Shown here: one piece after another, positions 1-8,230 of the stretch | Numbering within the stretch: position 1 is the stretch's first letter | Layout of the letters: each line of letters begins with the position of its first letter | NCBI GenBank assembly: GCA_002494165.1 | Contig: DLBH01000066.1 | Coordinates: 1-27,097, forward strand | Source: Lachnospiraceae bacterium UBA7026 | GTDB lineage: Bacteria; Bacillota; Clostridia; Lachnospirales; Lachnospiraceae | DNA length: 27,097 bases | Direction of reading: 5' to 3' | The notes under the pieces: model-generated | Databases searched by the model: none | Seen by the model: only the letters and a program-made list of their open reading frames with translations | What the model was told of the DNA's origin: nothing | Position numbers and translations under genes: made by a program

Positions 1-243
1 GCCATCCTGAACGGCGACGTTCTGAAGGCTCCTACCAAGAAGGTTCCGTACTTCGATTTCGAAGTACCCACCGAACTGCCCGGCGTAGACCCCGCCATCC
101 TGGATCCTCGCGACACCTACGCAGATGCTGCTGAGTGGGATGAGAAGGCCAAAGACCTGGCTTCCAGATTCACTAAGAATTTCGTAAAATACACCACTAA
201 CGAGGCTGGCAAGGATTTAGTAAAGGCCGGTCCCCAGCTCTAA
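1..243 (+). CDS. pckA: ATP-dependent phosphoenolpyruvate carboxykinase, C-terminal fragment
   Basis: Only the last 80 codons are inside the window; the gene starts upstream and ends with TAA at 241-243. The visible tail contains [20 protein letters not shown] and ends in [10 protein letters not shown], which I recognise as the C-terminus of the ATP-type PEP carboxykinase (PckA, family length about 530 residues). The enzyme interconverts oxaloacetate and PEP with ATP/ADP in the cytosol. In many anaerobes it runs in the carboxylating, ATP-forming direction. The catalytic P-loop and metal site lie outside the window, so activity cannot be judged. Codon choice is strongly biased (GCT, GTT, GGC, AAG), as expected for a highly expressed central-metabolism gene. 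A strong terminator follows 52 bp later, and the next gene (queA) points the opposite way, so this is the end of its transcript. Confidence 0.85.
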   Translation, partial: AILNGDVLKAPTKKVPYFDFEVPTELPGVDPAILDPRDTYADAAEWDEKAKDLASRFTKNFVKYTTNEAGKDLVKAGPQL

Positions 244-295
244 GGGTTTTCAGACCAGCAGAAAACTAATAATACAAAATACTTCCTTAACCATA

Positions 296-330
296 AAGCA
301 AGCCGGGGATGCGTCCCCGGCTTGCTTTTC
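296..330 (+). terminator. intrinsic terminator of pckA
   Basis: A perfect 14-bp stem (296-309 with 314-327, G+C-rich core) closes a four-base TGCG loop. The last stem bases run into a short T-rich stretch ending in TTTT at 326-329. It lies 52 bp after the pckA stop. The 5' arm begins AA, so the hairpin may also act weakly against transcripts arriving from queA on the other strand. Confidence 0.9.
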
Positions 331-519
331 TATGTCTTTATATACTTTCAAATGTAATTATAAAAATTTTATATTTTTTTATATGTGTTTTAACACCGGG
401 CCAGACTACTGCCGGATCTTCATTATATTTCGTGCTGATCTGAAGTAATGTTATCTCCGCAATACATTCAAATATATTTATATAAATCCAATATTTATAT
501 TTTTACCGGCTGATGAGTA

Positions 520-1551
520 TCAGTGGATAAACATGGCATCTCCGAAGGAGAAAAAGCGGTACTTCTCCCTGACCGCCTCCTGGTAGGCATGGAGGACATG
601 GTCCCGGCCGGCCAGGGCTGACACCAGCATCAGCAAAGTGGATTCCGGAAGATGGAAATTGGTAATCAACCCATCGATAACTTTGAATTTGTAGCCGGGA
701 TAGATAAAGATATCCGTATCCCCGCTGCCGGCATGGACCCGGCCGTCATCAGATGCTGCCGATTCCAGGGTCCGGGTACTGGTGGTCCCGACAGAAATGA
801 TCCGGCCCCCGGCCTCCTTTGTCCTGTTAATCAGGTCCGCCGCCTCTTCCGTCACCTGGTAGGCCTCTGAGTGCATATGGTGGTCCAGTACATTATCCAC
901 CTTCACAGGCCGGAAGGTCCCCAGACCCACATGGAGGGTAACCCGGGCAATGTGGACACCCATGTCTTCGATCTGCTTCAGCAGGTCCTGTGTAAAATGC
1001 AGGCCTGCCGTCGGTGCCGCCGCTGACCCTTCATATCTGGCGTAGACTGTCTGATAGCGGTTTTTATCCTTGAGCTGGTGGGTAATGTAGGGCGGAAGGG
1101 GCATCTGACCCAGCCGGTCCAGCACTTCCTCAAAAATCCCATCATAATAAAACTTAACATGGCGGTTGCCGTCGGGCAGTACTTCCAGAATTTCCGCCTT
1201 AAGCTCCCCGTTTCCAAAGCTGACCCGGGCCCCGGGCCTGCATTTTTTACCCGGCTTCACCAGGGTCTCCCACACATTATCTTCCTTCCTCTTCAACAAA
1301 AGGATCTCTATGTGGGCCCCGGTCCCTTCCTTCTGGCCCAGCAGCCGGGCAGGAATCACCTTGGTATCATTGATAACCAGGCAGTCGCCGGGATTCAGAT
1401 AATTGGTAATATCATGGAAAATCCGGTGAGAAATCTCACCGGTATTTTTATCCAAAAGCATCAATCTGGAGGAGGACCTATCTTCCAGGGGGTCCTGGGC
1501 GATCAGGTCTTCCGGCAGATCAAATGCAAAATCACTGGTTTTCATTGTCAT
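520..1551 (-). CDS. queA: S-adenosylmethionine:tRNA ribosyltransferase-isomerase
   Basis: QueA transfers and isomerises the ribosyl moiety of SAM onto preQ1 at position 34 of tRNAs with GUN anticodons, giving epoxyqueuosine. The 343-residue length fits the family (about 340-355). Recognisable segments are the N-terminal [15 protein letters not shown], the central [29 protein letters not shown] near the C-terminus, and the terminal FSFGDAMFI. The first ATG (1551) has GGAG ten bases upstream; an ATG two codons later is an alternative start with poorer spacing. It starts 34 bp after pheT, on the same strand with no visible terminator between, so it is probably the third gene of the T-box-controlled pheS-pheT transcript. 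The preQ0-forming genes queD, queE, folE and queC lie at 8432-10913 on the other strand. Confidence 0.95.
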   Translation of the reverse strand: MTMKTSDFAFDLPEDLIAQDPLEDRSSSRLMLLDKNTGEISHRIFHDITNYLNPGDCLVINDTKVIPARLLGQKEGTGAHIEILLLKRKEDNVWETLVKPGKKCRPGARVSFGNGELKAEILEVLPDGNRHVKFYYDGIFEEVLDRLGQMPLPPYITHQLKDKNRYQTVYARYEGSAAAPTAGLHFTQDLLKQIEDMGVHIARVTLHVGLGTFRPVKVDNVLDHHMHSEAYQVTEEAADLINRTKEAGGRIISVGTTSTRTLESAASDDGRVHAGSGDTDIFIYPGYKFKVIDGLITNFHLPESTLLMLVSALAGRDHVLHAYQEAVREKYRFFSFGDAMFIH

Positions 1552-1585
1552 AGTATCAGATCTCCAAATTTGCCAATCTATGGCA

Positions 1586-4015
1586 TCAGGCTCTCAGTTC
1601 GATGCCCTTCTTCTCCAGTTCCTTGAGAATCCGGTCTACGATAGTGTTGACCTCAGCTGCTTCCAGGCTGCGTTCCGGTGACCGGAATACCAGACTGAAG
1701 GCTACGGACTTCTTGCCGGGCATAACCTGGCTTCCCTCATAGACATCAAAGAGTTCAATACTCTCCAGTAAGCTGCCGCCCTTTTCCTTCATGATCTTCT
1801 CTACCTGGCCCACGAAAATCTTTTTATCCATAACCAGACTCAGGTCACGGTTGACAGCCGGATATTTGGCCACTCCCTGGTACTTTCGGTCAAAGGTAGC
1901 CTTCTCCACGATGGAAGGCATATCAAGAGCTGCCAGATAAGGAGAACATTTTCTCATATCATAGTTTTCACAGACCATAGGATGTACCTGGCCCAGGTAA
2001 CCGATTTCAACACCGTCAAGCATCACCAGGGCCTGTCTGCCCGGATGCAGGAAGGTTTTGGCCTTGCTGGGCTCATACTCTACCTGGCCGGCCAGGCCCA
2101 GCTTATCAAAGAGCTCTTCAAGAACGCCTTTGAGAGTGAAGAAGTCTCCCTCTCCGTACATGCCAAGCACCAGCCGCTGTCTCTCATCGGGGAGCTCTGT
2201 CAGGGGCAGGCTCTCGGGCAGGTAGACATTACCAAACTCGTAAAGGCGGACATCTTTGTTCCTGTGGTTGAAGTTACCTGCCAGGGAAGTGAGGATTCCA
2301 TCCACCTCCACAGTCCTCATGATCGAGTAATCCTCACCGAGAGGATTGGAAATCACGATAGCCTGGCGGAGGGGATCATTCTTATCCATGAGCAGCTTGT
2401 CGTAAACTTTGGGGCTCTCGAAAGAGAAGCACATACCACCGGAGAAGCCATTCTGTTCCGCCACCTCCATGGCCGTATCCTGAACCCGGGAGGCAAAGGA
2501 TTTCTTTCCTGCAGTAGCCTCGCCCCGGGGCAGGGTTGTGGGAATATTATCATAGCCGAAGAAACGGGCAACCTCCTCTGCCATATCCGCGGAACAACGC
2601 AGGTCCTGACGGAAGGAAGGAATGTGAAGGAGATTGGTCTCCGGGTCATAGTCCACCTCAAGTCTCCTGAAGTATTCCAGCATGGTCTCCGGAGCAACCC
2701 CGGTTCCCAGTAAGGTGTTGTATTTGTCAGGCTCGAAGGGAAGGGTAACCTCTTCCACCGGATTGGGATATACATCAACCACACCGCCCACAACGTCACC
2801 GGCATCCAGCTCTTCTACCAGCTGGCAGGCCCGGTTCATGGCAGCCAGGGCGTTCTCCGGGTCAAGGCCCTTTTCGAACTTGCCGGAAGCATCGGTACGG
2901 AGACCGATTCTCTTGGAGGAAAGGCGGATGTTGGTACCGTCAAAGTTGGCCGCCTCAAAAAGCATGATCTTGATATCGTCTGTGACCATGGAGTTCTCTC
3001 CGCCCATGATACCGGCAATACCTACCGGACCCTCGGCGTCATTGATCATGAGAACATCGTGGTCAAGCTTTCTCTCCTGGCCGTCCAGAGTATGATAAGT
3101 ATCCCCGTCGGCAGCCCTCTTTACGATAATCTTGCCGCCGCGGATGGTCTCTAAATCATAGGCGTGCATGGGCTGGCCGAACTCCTCCATCACATAGTTG
3201 GTGATATCAACGATATTGTTGATGGGGCGGATTCCCATGGCTGCCAGTCTTCTCTTCATCCATTCCGGTGACTCCCCGATACGGATATTCTTTACAACCC
3301 TGGCCGTATATCTGGGACAGAGGTCTGTGTCCTCCACCTCGACACTGATGTATTTATTAACATCGTCATCATCTCCGGTCTCTTTAACCACCGGTGCATG
3401 GAAGGGCTTCTCAAAAGTAGCTGCCGCCTCCCTGGCCATACCGATCATACTGAAGCAGTCCACACGGTTGCTGGTAATCTCGAACTCTACTACCGCATCG
3501 TGAAGGCCCAGCGCTTCCACTGCGTCATCTCCGGGCTTGACATTCCTTGAGCCATCAAAAATATAGATACCGTTCTCCGGCGCTTCCGGATACATATCCC
3601 GGCTGCTGCCCAGCTCCTCAATGGAGCACATCATACCATAGGACATAACCCCTCTCAGCTTACCCTTTTTGATCTTGATGCCATTCTCCGGGTTGGGGCT
3701 GCCGTCATGGCCGCCGGCCACCCGGCCTCCGTCGAGGACTACCGGTACCAGGATTCCCTCTGAAACATTGGGGGCTCCCGTTACAATCTGTACGGTCTCC
3801 GTACCCACGTTAACCTGGCAGATTACCAGCTTGTCAGCATCGGGATGTCTCTCAATCTTCTCGATTTTTCCCACTACAATCTTTTCAAGATTCTTGTCCA
3901 GCAGTACCGCATTTTCCACATGGGATCCGGAAAGGGTCATCCGGTCCACGTATTCCTGTACGCTGCAGTCCAGATCCGGAACATATGCTTTTATCCATGA
4001 AATAGGTGTATTCAT
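1586..4015 (-). CDS. pheT: phenylalanyl-tRNA synthetase beta subunit
   Basis: This is the beta chain of the alpha2-beta2 cytosolic enzyme that charges tRNA-Phe. At 809 residues it is full length for the bacterial long form. Domain order visible by eye: an N-terminal tRNA-binding OB-fold region (about residues 40-155, including [12 protein letters not shown] and QIVTGAPNV); the B3/B4 editing region (about 200-400, with ITSNRVDC and [10 protein letters not shown]); the B5 and inactive synthetase-like core; and a C-terminal anticodon-binding FDX-ACB domain (about 715-809, with [14 protein letters not shown]). The start has AAGGAGAC six bases upstream. pheS lies 102 bp upstream and queA follows 34 bp downstream, so it sits mid-operon under the T-box leader. 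No frameshift or missing segment was seen. Confidence 0.97.
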   Translation of the reverse strand: MNTPISWIKAYVPDLDCSVQEYVDRMTLSGSHVENAVLLDKNLEKIVVGKIEKIERHPDADKLVICQVNVGTETVQIVTGAPNVSEGILVPVVLDGGRVAGGHDGSPNPENGIKIKKGKLRGVMSYGMMCSIEELGSSRDMYPEAPENGIYIFDGSRNVKPGDDAVEALGLHDAVVEFEITSNRVDCFSMIGMAREAAATFEKPFHAPVVKETGDDDDVNKYISVEVEDTDLCPRYTARVVKNIRIGESPEWMKRRLAAMGIRPINNIVDITNYVMEEFGQPMHAYDLETIRGGKIIVKRAADGDTYHTLDGQERKLDHDVLMINDAEGPVGIAGIMGGENSMVTDDIKIMLFEAANFDGTNIRLSSKRIGLRTDASGKFEKGLDPENALAAMNRACQLVEELDAGDVVGGVVDVYPNPVEEVTLPFEPDKYNTLLGTGVAPETMLEYFRRLEVDYDPETNLLHIPSFRQDLRCSADMAEEVARFFGYDNIPTTLPRGEATAGKKSFASRVQDTAMEVAEQNGFSGGMCFSFESPKVYDKLLMDKNDPLRQAIVISNPLGEDYSIMRTVEVDGILTSLAGNFNHRNKDVRLYEFGNVYLPESLPLTELPDERQRLVLGMYGEGDFFTLKGVLEELFDKLGLAGQVEYEPSKAKTFLHPGRQALVMLDGVEIGYLGQVHPMVCENYDMRKCSPYLAALDMPSIVEKATFDRKYQGVAKYPAVNRDLSLVMDKKIFVGQVEKIMKEKGGSLLESIELFDVYEGSQVMPGKKSVAFSLVFRSPERSLEAAEVNTIVDRILKELEKKGIELRA

Positions 4016-4117
4016 TCCATTGTCTCCTTAATCTATATACAAACTATCATTGATTTTTAAACATTTTCAGCTAAGCCATTCCTGTCTCCCGGCAGCCGCC
4101 CGCAGAGACCAGTCCAC

Positions 4118-5137
4118 CTAGAACTGCTTGAGGAAGCGGATGTCATTCTCGTAAAGAAGGCGCATATCATCGATCTCATATTTGAGGAGGGTGATACGCT
4201 CCAAGCCGATTCCAAAGGCAAATCCGCTGTAAACCTCCGGGTCAATTCCGCAGTCTGACAGGACCTTGGGATGAACCATACCGCAGCCGAGAATCTCTAT
4301 CCAGCCGCTGCCCTTACACATACGGCAGCCCTTACCTCCACACTTAAAGCAGGTGACATCCACCTCGGCGCTGGGCTCAGTGAAAGGGAAGTGATGGGGA
4401 CGGAACTTAACCTTGGTATCCGGACCAAAGAATTCTTCTGCCCACTGCTGCAGGGTACCCTTCAGGTCCGCGAAGGTGATGCCCTTGTCCACAACCAGTC
4501 CCTCTACCTGGTGGAAGGAGGGGGAGTGGGTCGCGTCCACCTCGTCTGACCGGAAAACACGGCCGGGGGCGATCACACGGATGGGCATCCTGCCTGTCTC
4601 CATAATCCTGGCCTGGACAGGGGATGTCTGGGTTCTCAGGAGAATATCCTTGTTGATATAGAAAGTATCCTGCTCATCCTTGGCCGGGTGGTTGGCCGGG
4701 ATATTCAGAAGCTCAAAGTTGTAGCGGTCATACTCGATCTCCGGTCCCTCCACAACCTCATAGCCCATACCGATAAATACTCTTTCGATATCGTCGAGGG
4801 CGATCTGGTTGGGATGGCGATGGCCTGATTCCAGATGCTTGCCGGGCAGGGTCACGTCGATGACCTCTGACTTCATCTTCTCTTCCAGGAAAGCTCTCTG
4901 AATGACGTCCACCTTCTCTTTCATCTTTTCCTCGATGGCGGCCCGGGCTTCGTTGACCATCTGACCGATCTTGGGCCGGTCCTCCGGTGCCACGTTTTTC
5001 ATACCCTTGAGCAATTTGGATAACTCACCCTTCTTGCCCAGATAGGACACCTTGACATCATTGAGATTCTCCATCTTTTCCGCATTCTCAATGGCCGCTG
5101 CTGCGGCTTTGCGGATTTGTTCGATTCTTTCTTTCAT
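4118..5137 (-). CDS. pheS: phenylalanyl-tRNA synthetase alpha subunit
   Basis: This is the catalytic alpha chain of phenylalanyl-tRNA synthetase. Length is 339 residues, normal for the family. The N-terminal coiled-coil arm (about 1-90) is followed by the class II core. Motif 2 is seen in RVFRSDEVDATHSPSFHQVEG-type sequence (split here as RVFRSDEVDATHSPSF then HQVEG). A cysteine-rich CFKCGGKGCRMCKGSG stretch follows, typical of many Firmicutes PheS. Motif 3 is GFAFGIGLERI near residue 310. The start codon has AAGGAG nine bases upstream. It is the first gene after a T-box leader, so expression should rise when uncharged tRNA-Phe accumulates. Confidence 0.97.
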   Translation of the reverse strand: MKERIEQIRKAAAAAIENAEKMENLNDVKVSYLGKKGELSKLLKGMKNVAPEDRPKIGQMVNEARAAIEEKMKEKVDVIQRAFLEEKMKSEVIDVTLPGKHLESGHRHPNQIALDDIERVFIGMGYEVVEGPEIEYDRYNFELLNIPANHPAKDEQDTFYINKDILLRTQTSPVQARIMETGRMPIRVIAPGRVFRSDEVDATHSPSFHQVEGLVVDKGITFADLKGTLQQWAEEFFGPDTKVKFRPHHFPFTEPSAEVDVTCFKCGGKGCRMCKGSGWIEILGCGMVHPKVLSDCGIDPEVYSGFAFGIGLERITLLKYEIDDMRLLYENDIRFLKQF

Positions 5138-5163
5138 AAGTGGAAACTCCTTTTTCTTGGTAA

Positions 5164-5445
5164 ATATAAAACGCCCCTGATAAAATCAGGGACGTATGAT
5201 CGCGGTACCACCCTGGTTCCCGCCTTGGCGGGCACTCCAGAACGCGCTTAACGGGCGCCGTGCGTCAATCCTTTCCCGCCGGCCGGCCGGCAGCTTTGCG
5301 GATTGCTGCTCCGGTGAAGAACTTCGAAAACAGGCCAGGGCCTGAGGGAACTTCCAGCCGATGGCTCCCTCTCTCTGCAGGATGGCAAGTCTCTACTTTG
5401 ACGGCAGCTCCCAGCTGAACCGTCATCACCTTCATCGCATTTATA
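5164..5445 (-). promoter_or_regulatory. T-box leader (tRNA-Phe-sensing riboswitch) of pheS-pheT-queA
   Basis: On the minus strand the conserved T-box sequence AGGGTGGTACCGCG is present exactly (5214 down to 5201). It pairs with the free CCA end of uncharged tRNA to form the antiterminator. It is followed at once by an intrinsic terminator (5195-5171) ending in TTTTATATTT. Upstream, a stem I-like region contains a GCAGAGAGAGGGA distal-loop-type segment. Then comes GGCTGGAAG followed by TTC at 5350-5348, which is the best candidate for the UUC phenylalanine specifier. Leader length (about 280 nt) is typical. The T-box call is secure; the exact specifier position is inferred from the usual spacing and the downstream gene. 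Confidence 0.93.
5171..5195 (-). terminator. T-box regulated intrinsic terminator before pheS
   Basis: On the minus strand a 10-bp stem (ACGTCCCTGA with TCAGGGGCGT, one G-T wobble) closes a five-base TTTTA loop and is followed by a T-rich tail. It sits 34 bp upstream of the pheS start, immediately after the T-box sequence. This is the usual arrangement for tRNA-controlled antitermination. Confidence 0.9.
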
Positions 5446-5477
5446 TTATATATTGCAAATCTTTTACAACGTTTACC

Positions 5478-5506
5478 ATTTTATATGATGAAATGAATAA
5501 TGTCAA
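5478..5506 (-). promoter_or_regulatory. predicted sigma-A promoter of the pheS operon
   Basis: On the minus strand there is a -35 TTGACA (5506-5501) and a -10 TAAAAT (5483-5478) with a 17-bp spacer. A start near 5470 would place the T-box stem I about 25-30 nt into the transcript. A second TATAAT-like sequence lies closer to the leader (around 5448) but lacks a good -35. The -35 element lies about 6 bp beyond the stop codon of the ydcF-like gene. Confidence 0.7.
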
Positions 5507-5511
5507 CCTTT

Positions 5512-6135
5512 TTAATCCCAGCTGATTCTTCCCTCCATCATCAGCAGCTGCTGGCCGATCCTGGACTGCTCACCCAGCACCAGCTCCCGGCCCGACTCTG
5601 TTCCATACCAGCTTGTCCGGCCGATCCCGTCCACAACAACGGGATGAATCATCAGACTGATCTCCGGGAAAACCATGCCGTAATACAGGTAGCAGCGTCT
5701 GGCATGATGGGCCTTACAGCAGACGATGGCCTTTTTGATATCCCTGCCCATCACATAGCCCCGGTCTTCCAGCAGGGCCCTGGTCTTCTCTGCATTTTCC
5801 AGGGTATAAGTTGCCTGGTCTTCCTTGAGAATGGCCGACTGGGGAACCCCCTGGTCTAAGAGCACCTTCTCCAGGAAATCAGCCTCACAGGAAAAGTCGT
5901 CCCCATACTTATCAGCTCCCACCTTCACGCCCTGAAAGGAGCCGGCAGTCTTGGCAAAGCGGCCTGAGGGAACCAGAAGGGGAGCATAGCCCTGGCCGTA
6001 GAGTCTGGCAGCCTCCTCCGTGTGCTCCGGCCTGGCGTCACCGGGGATAAATATGGCATCTGCCTTCTCCAGAGGATCCTCTAAAAATATGAAATCCGTT
6101 ATCTCATCAATCAGTTTTCTTTTCAGGTGATACAT
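5512..6135 (-). CDS. YdcF-like (DUF218) domain protein
   Basis: The 207-residue protein has the DUF218/YdcF pattern: DAIFIPGDARPEHTEEAARL near the N-terminus, then a conserved strand-loop PLLVPSGR, a central acidic helix with QATYTLENAEKTR, and a late IVCCKAHHARRCYLYY segment. The fold is Rossmann-like. Characterised members bind SAM, or act in envelope (vancomycin-resistance SanA, ElyC) contexts, but the biochemical role is unsettled. This member has no signal peptide or membrane segment, so it is probably cytosolic. Its start lies inside the last codons of the yihY-like gene (29-bp overlap), which indicates translational coupling. A GGGGGA-type ribosome binding site lies upstream of the ATG at 6135. 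The family assignment is fairly sure; the function is unknown. Confidence 0.8.
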   Translation of the reverse strand: MYHLKRKLIDEITDFIFLEDPLEKADAIFIPGDARPEHTEEAARLYGQGYAPLLVPSGRFAKTAGSFQGVKVGADKYGDDFSCEADFLEKVLLDQGVPQSAILKEDQATYTLENAEKTRALLEDRGYVMGRDIKKAIVCCKAHHARRCYLYYGMVFPEISLMIHPVVVDGIGRTSWYGTESGRELVLGEQSRIGQQLLMMEGRISWD

Positions 6136-7150
6136 GGTCGGTCTTTTCCCCCTTTTTCTTTTTTGGGGCGGCAGCTGCCTGGTCTCCGTTCATAATGGCC
6201 CTCATGCTGATCCGCTCATTTCTAAATAATATATTCTGACTGGCTTCTCTGTTAAGCTGCCGCTCCTGCCGCCTCCGCTGTCTGGTCCAGTCAGGCCGCA
6301 GAATACGCACCAGCTTGTGATAGTTCTTTTTATTCTCAAGGAAGTAATTGATCTCCGCACCGTAGAAGACGATAGACATACACAGGTAGAGCCAGAGGAT
6401 GATTACCATAATTCCTGCCACGCTGCCGTAGATATAGGAAAAGCTTCCAAAATTATTCACGTAGAATTCCGTTCCTATGGAGCATATGATCCAGCCCAGG
6501 GAACAGATCAGGGCACCGGGCAGCTGACGGGTAAAATGGGACCGCCTGTTGGGGATATACTGGTAGATCAGCATAAAGACGATAGTCATAACTATAATTG
6601 TAAATATGAGTCTTTTGTGAACCATGCTGCCTAAAATATTACCCAGGACCACAAAACGTTCTTTAAAATAATCATAGAGAGTATTGCCAAAAATCCATAT
6701 GACCATGACCATGGCAATGAGCAGGGCCAGAATGGCAGTGTAGATCATGCTGACAAAACGGAGTACAAAATAGTTTCTGTTTTCATCGATGTCATATACC
6801 GAATTAAGGCCCAGGGAAATGGCATAGACTCCCCTTGACGAAGACCAGAGGGCCATGATAATGGACATGGTCGATACAGTGGTTCCCGCCTTTCCGTAGA
6901 TCTCATTCACCACCTGCCTGATCATTACGTCACTCTCAAAGGAGAGGGTATTGGTCAGAAAGATAATCAGGTCATTTTTGGAAAAAGGCAGATACCTGGT
7001 CAGGGTTAAGAGGAAAATCATAAATGGGAAGACGGACAATAGAATAAAGAAGGCCGCCATGGCCCCAAAGGCTCCCACATGATCATCGCTGCACTTCTTG
7101 ATAAAGTCCGTGACCAGCTGATATAGATTTACTAATCTTTTTTCTCCCAT
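6107..7150 (-). CDS. YihY/BrkB-family inner-membrane protein
   Basis: I chose the ATG at 7150 because AGGAAGGG lies six bases upstream. The open frame runs further upstream to 7333, but only across the terminator and body of the adjacent non-coding RNA. The resulting protein has 347 residues. It has about six hydrophobic segments (roughly 28-51, 92-110, 133-153, 180-200, 212-230, 240-262) and the family features GAFGAMAAFFILLSVFPF near the N-terminus and YGSVAGIMVIILWLYL before the last helix. The C-terminal 70 residues are basic and presumably cytosolic. Members were once annotated as RNase BN, which is not supported; the transport substrate is unknown. It overlaps ydcF, and its start is only 31 bp past the terminator of the 6S-like RNA. 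Expression may therefore depend on readthrough. Confidence 0.85.
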   Translation of the reverse strand: MGEKRLVNLYQLVTDFIKKCSDDHVGAFGAMAAFFILLSVFPFMIFLLTLTRYLPFSKNDLIIFLTNTLSFESDVMIRQVVNEIYGKAGTTVSTMSIIMALWSSSRGVYAISLGLNSVYDIDENRNYFVLRFVSMIYTAILALLIAMVMVIWIFGNTLYDYFKERFVVLGNILGSMVHKRLIFTIIVMTIVFMLIYQYIPNRRSHFTRQLPGALICSLGWIICSIGTEFYVNNFGSFSYIYGSVAGIMVIILWLYLCMSIVFYGAEINYFLENKKNYHKLVRILRPDWTRQRRRQERQLNREASQNILFRNERISMRAIMNGDQAAAAPKKKKGEKTDHVSPEKKTD

Positions 7151-7181
7151 GACACCCTTCCTGTAAACTAATCCTGGTATC

Positions 7182-7210
7182 AAAAAGCCGCCCCATAAAA
7201 ATGAGACGGC
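7182..7210 (-). terminator. intrinsic terminator of the 6S-like RNA, upstream of yihY
   Basis: On the minus strand a 10-bp stem (7210-7201 with 7196-7187, two G-T wobbles) closes a TTTT loop and is followed by TTTTT (7186-7182). It ends 31 bp before the chosen yihY start codon. Confidence 0.85.
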
Positions 7211-7403
7211 AGAAAACGCGTGCCCAAAATGCCGTATCCTGCTAATTTGATTCCTAGCCTCAGCCAGGTGGGTAATCGCAGTCGGATCTCTGACTTCCAA
7301 TCCCAGGGAAAGGCATGTCATCAATGTGGACAATTTAGATCTCCCGAATCAAAAATGTAGGTTCAAACAAGCAGGGGCTCTCGAACATTCCAGGCTGTTT
7401 TAT
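7182..7403 (-). ncRNA. ssrS: 6S RNA (SsrS)-like non-coding RNA
   Basis: A promoter (7410-7438) and an intrinsic terminator (7182-7210) bracket about 220 nt on the minus strand with no credible coding content. The ends fold back on each other as one long interrupted hairpin, as in 6S RNA. The pairings are 7397-7401 with 7213-7217, 7386-7394 with 7223-7231 (nine pairs, three G-T), 7370-7375 with 7238-7243, and 7346-7353 with 7246-7253. Large unpaired regions lie between them. The segment CTGCGATTACCCACCTG (7281-7265), preceded by CCCTGGGATTGGAAGTCAG, resembles the conserved part of Firmicutes 6S RNAs, and CTGCGA also occurs in E. coli 6S. 6S RNA binds sigma-70/A RNA polymerase holoenzyme as a promoter mimic. 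The alternative, a cis-acting leader of yihY, is less likely. Confidence 0.78.
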
Positions 7404-7409
7404 AGCTAT

Positions 7410-7438
7410 ACTATAGCTCAAACCTCTCAAAATTTCAA
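7410..7438 (-). promoter_or_regulatory. predicted promoter of the 6S-like RNA
   Basis: On the minus strand there is a -35 TTGAAA (7438-7433), a 17-bp spacer and a -10 TATAGT (7415-7410). The predicted start near 7403 falls just before the first arm of the long hairpin. Confidence 0.65.
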
Positions 7439-7505
7439 GGTCTATCTGATTTTTATTATATCTAATATTATCAATGTTTATTTTTTCTCAGGAAAAGCTC
7501 CTCTG

Positions 7506-8126
7506 TCAATCCAGGTAGAGCCTTCCATCCACCACATGGTAATCCCTGTCTTTATGTTTAAGCAGCCGGTTTTTCATATAATCAAGAAAGTAATCTTCCC
7601 CCTTCTCTGCCAGCATGGTCAGCAGGTATCTGGCAAGATAATCTGATTCTTCATCGATGAGCATCACTTCTCTTCCCCGCATATAATAGACCAGGGCACT
7701 GTCATCCCTGTAGGCCTCTCCCTGGTAATTTTTGCTGGCGCAGATCCGGTCAATGACCATCTCCGCTACATACTTTTTGGACATCTTCATCCCGATCAGG
7801 TACTTCCTGTCCTTGTATTCCTTGCGGAAGCTGTAATCGATCCAGTACTCAAAATGGTGGGGATTCCTTCCCTTGTGGTGAAGCCATCCCTCAGAACAGC
7901 CCTTCAGCTCCTTCTCCTGGGTAATGGGACTCCGGTGGCCCTGATAGTATTTGACACCGGGAATGAACTCCCTGGGATTGTACTTGGACAAATCGTGGCA
8001 CAGCCCCTGACGGTAGAGTCCTACCTGGAAACACATGCGGGTAACCAGCAGCTTGTGGTGGTTGATAGTATGCAGGTGCCCTTTAAAATTATGGGCTGTA
8101 TGTCTTGCTTTGCTGGCAAATGTCAT
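7506..8126 (-). CDS. DUF5662 family protein
   Basis: This 206-residue soluble protein matches the DUF5662 type found in Firmicutes. It has an N-terminal helical segment HLHTINHHKLLVTRMC, then LCHDLSKYNPREF, then the histidine-rich GWLHHKGRNPHHFEYW. The ordered His/Asp residues (HD in LCHDLSKY, HH in WLHHKGRNPHH) look like a helical metal site, reminiscent of HD-domain or catalase-like folds, but no activity is known to me. The ATG at 8126 has GGGGAG upstream, and a near-consensus promoter precedes it. It is monocistronic or leads into the 6S RNA region; no clear terminator is seen after its stop. Basic residues are frequent (K/R-rich C-terminus). Family recognition is moderately sure; the function is unknown. 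Confidence 0.75.
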   Translation of the reverse strand: MTFASKARHTAHNFKGHLHTINHHKLLVTRMCFQVGLYRQGLCHDLSKYNPREFIPGVKYYQGHRSPITQEKELKGCSEGWLHHKGRNPHHFEYWIDYSFRKEYKDRKYLIGMKMSKKYVAEMVIDRICASKNYQGEAYRDDSALVYYMRGREVMLIDEESDYLARYLLTMLAEKGEDYFLDYMKNRLLKHKDRDYHVVDGRLYLD

Positions 8127-8166
8127 CTCTTTCTCCCCTCTTATTAAAGGACGGTTTATTTTCTAT

Positions 8167-8195
8167 ATTATACAGAATCCATGGATAACATTCAA
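8167..8195 (-). promoter_or_regulatory. predicted promoter of the DUF5662 gene
   Basis: On the minus strand there is a -35 TTGAAT (8195-8190), a 17-bp spacer and a -10 TATAAT (8172-8167). It lies about 40 bp upstream of the start codon and is back to back with the queD operon promoter. Confidence 0.75.
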
Positions 8196-8197
8196 CC

Positions 8198-8226
8198 TTT
8201 ACAAAAAGTTGCAGCCGTGTTAAACT
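8198..8226 (+). promoter_or_regulatory. predicted promoter of the queD-queE-folE-queC operon
   Basis: There is a -35 TTTACA (8198-8203), a 17-bp spacer and a -10 TAAACT (8221-8226). The start would fall at about 8231-8234, exactly at the first arm of the leader structure. It is divergent from the DUF5662 promoter, with the two -35 boxes only 2 bp apart. Confidence 0.6.
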
Positions 8227-8230
8227 CCAA

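Noticed and set aside
1982..2713. 243-codon plus-strand open frame inside pheT
   Set aside because: It is antisense to strongly conserved pheT and has no ribosome binding site or family resemblance. It is a by-product of codon bias.
7151..7333. N-terminal extension of the yihY frame by 61 codons
   Set aside because: It crosses the terminator and conserved body of the 6S-like RNA, and the internal ATG at 7150 has a good ribosome binding site.
7182..7403. Known metabolite riboswitch (SAM, TPP, lysine, glycine, c-di-AMP) or RNase P RNA before yihY
   Set aside because: None of the core motifs of those classes are present; the long fold-back shape and the CTGCGA/CCCACCTG segment fit 6S RNA better.
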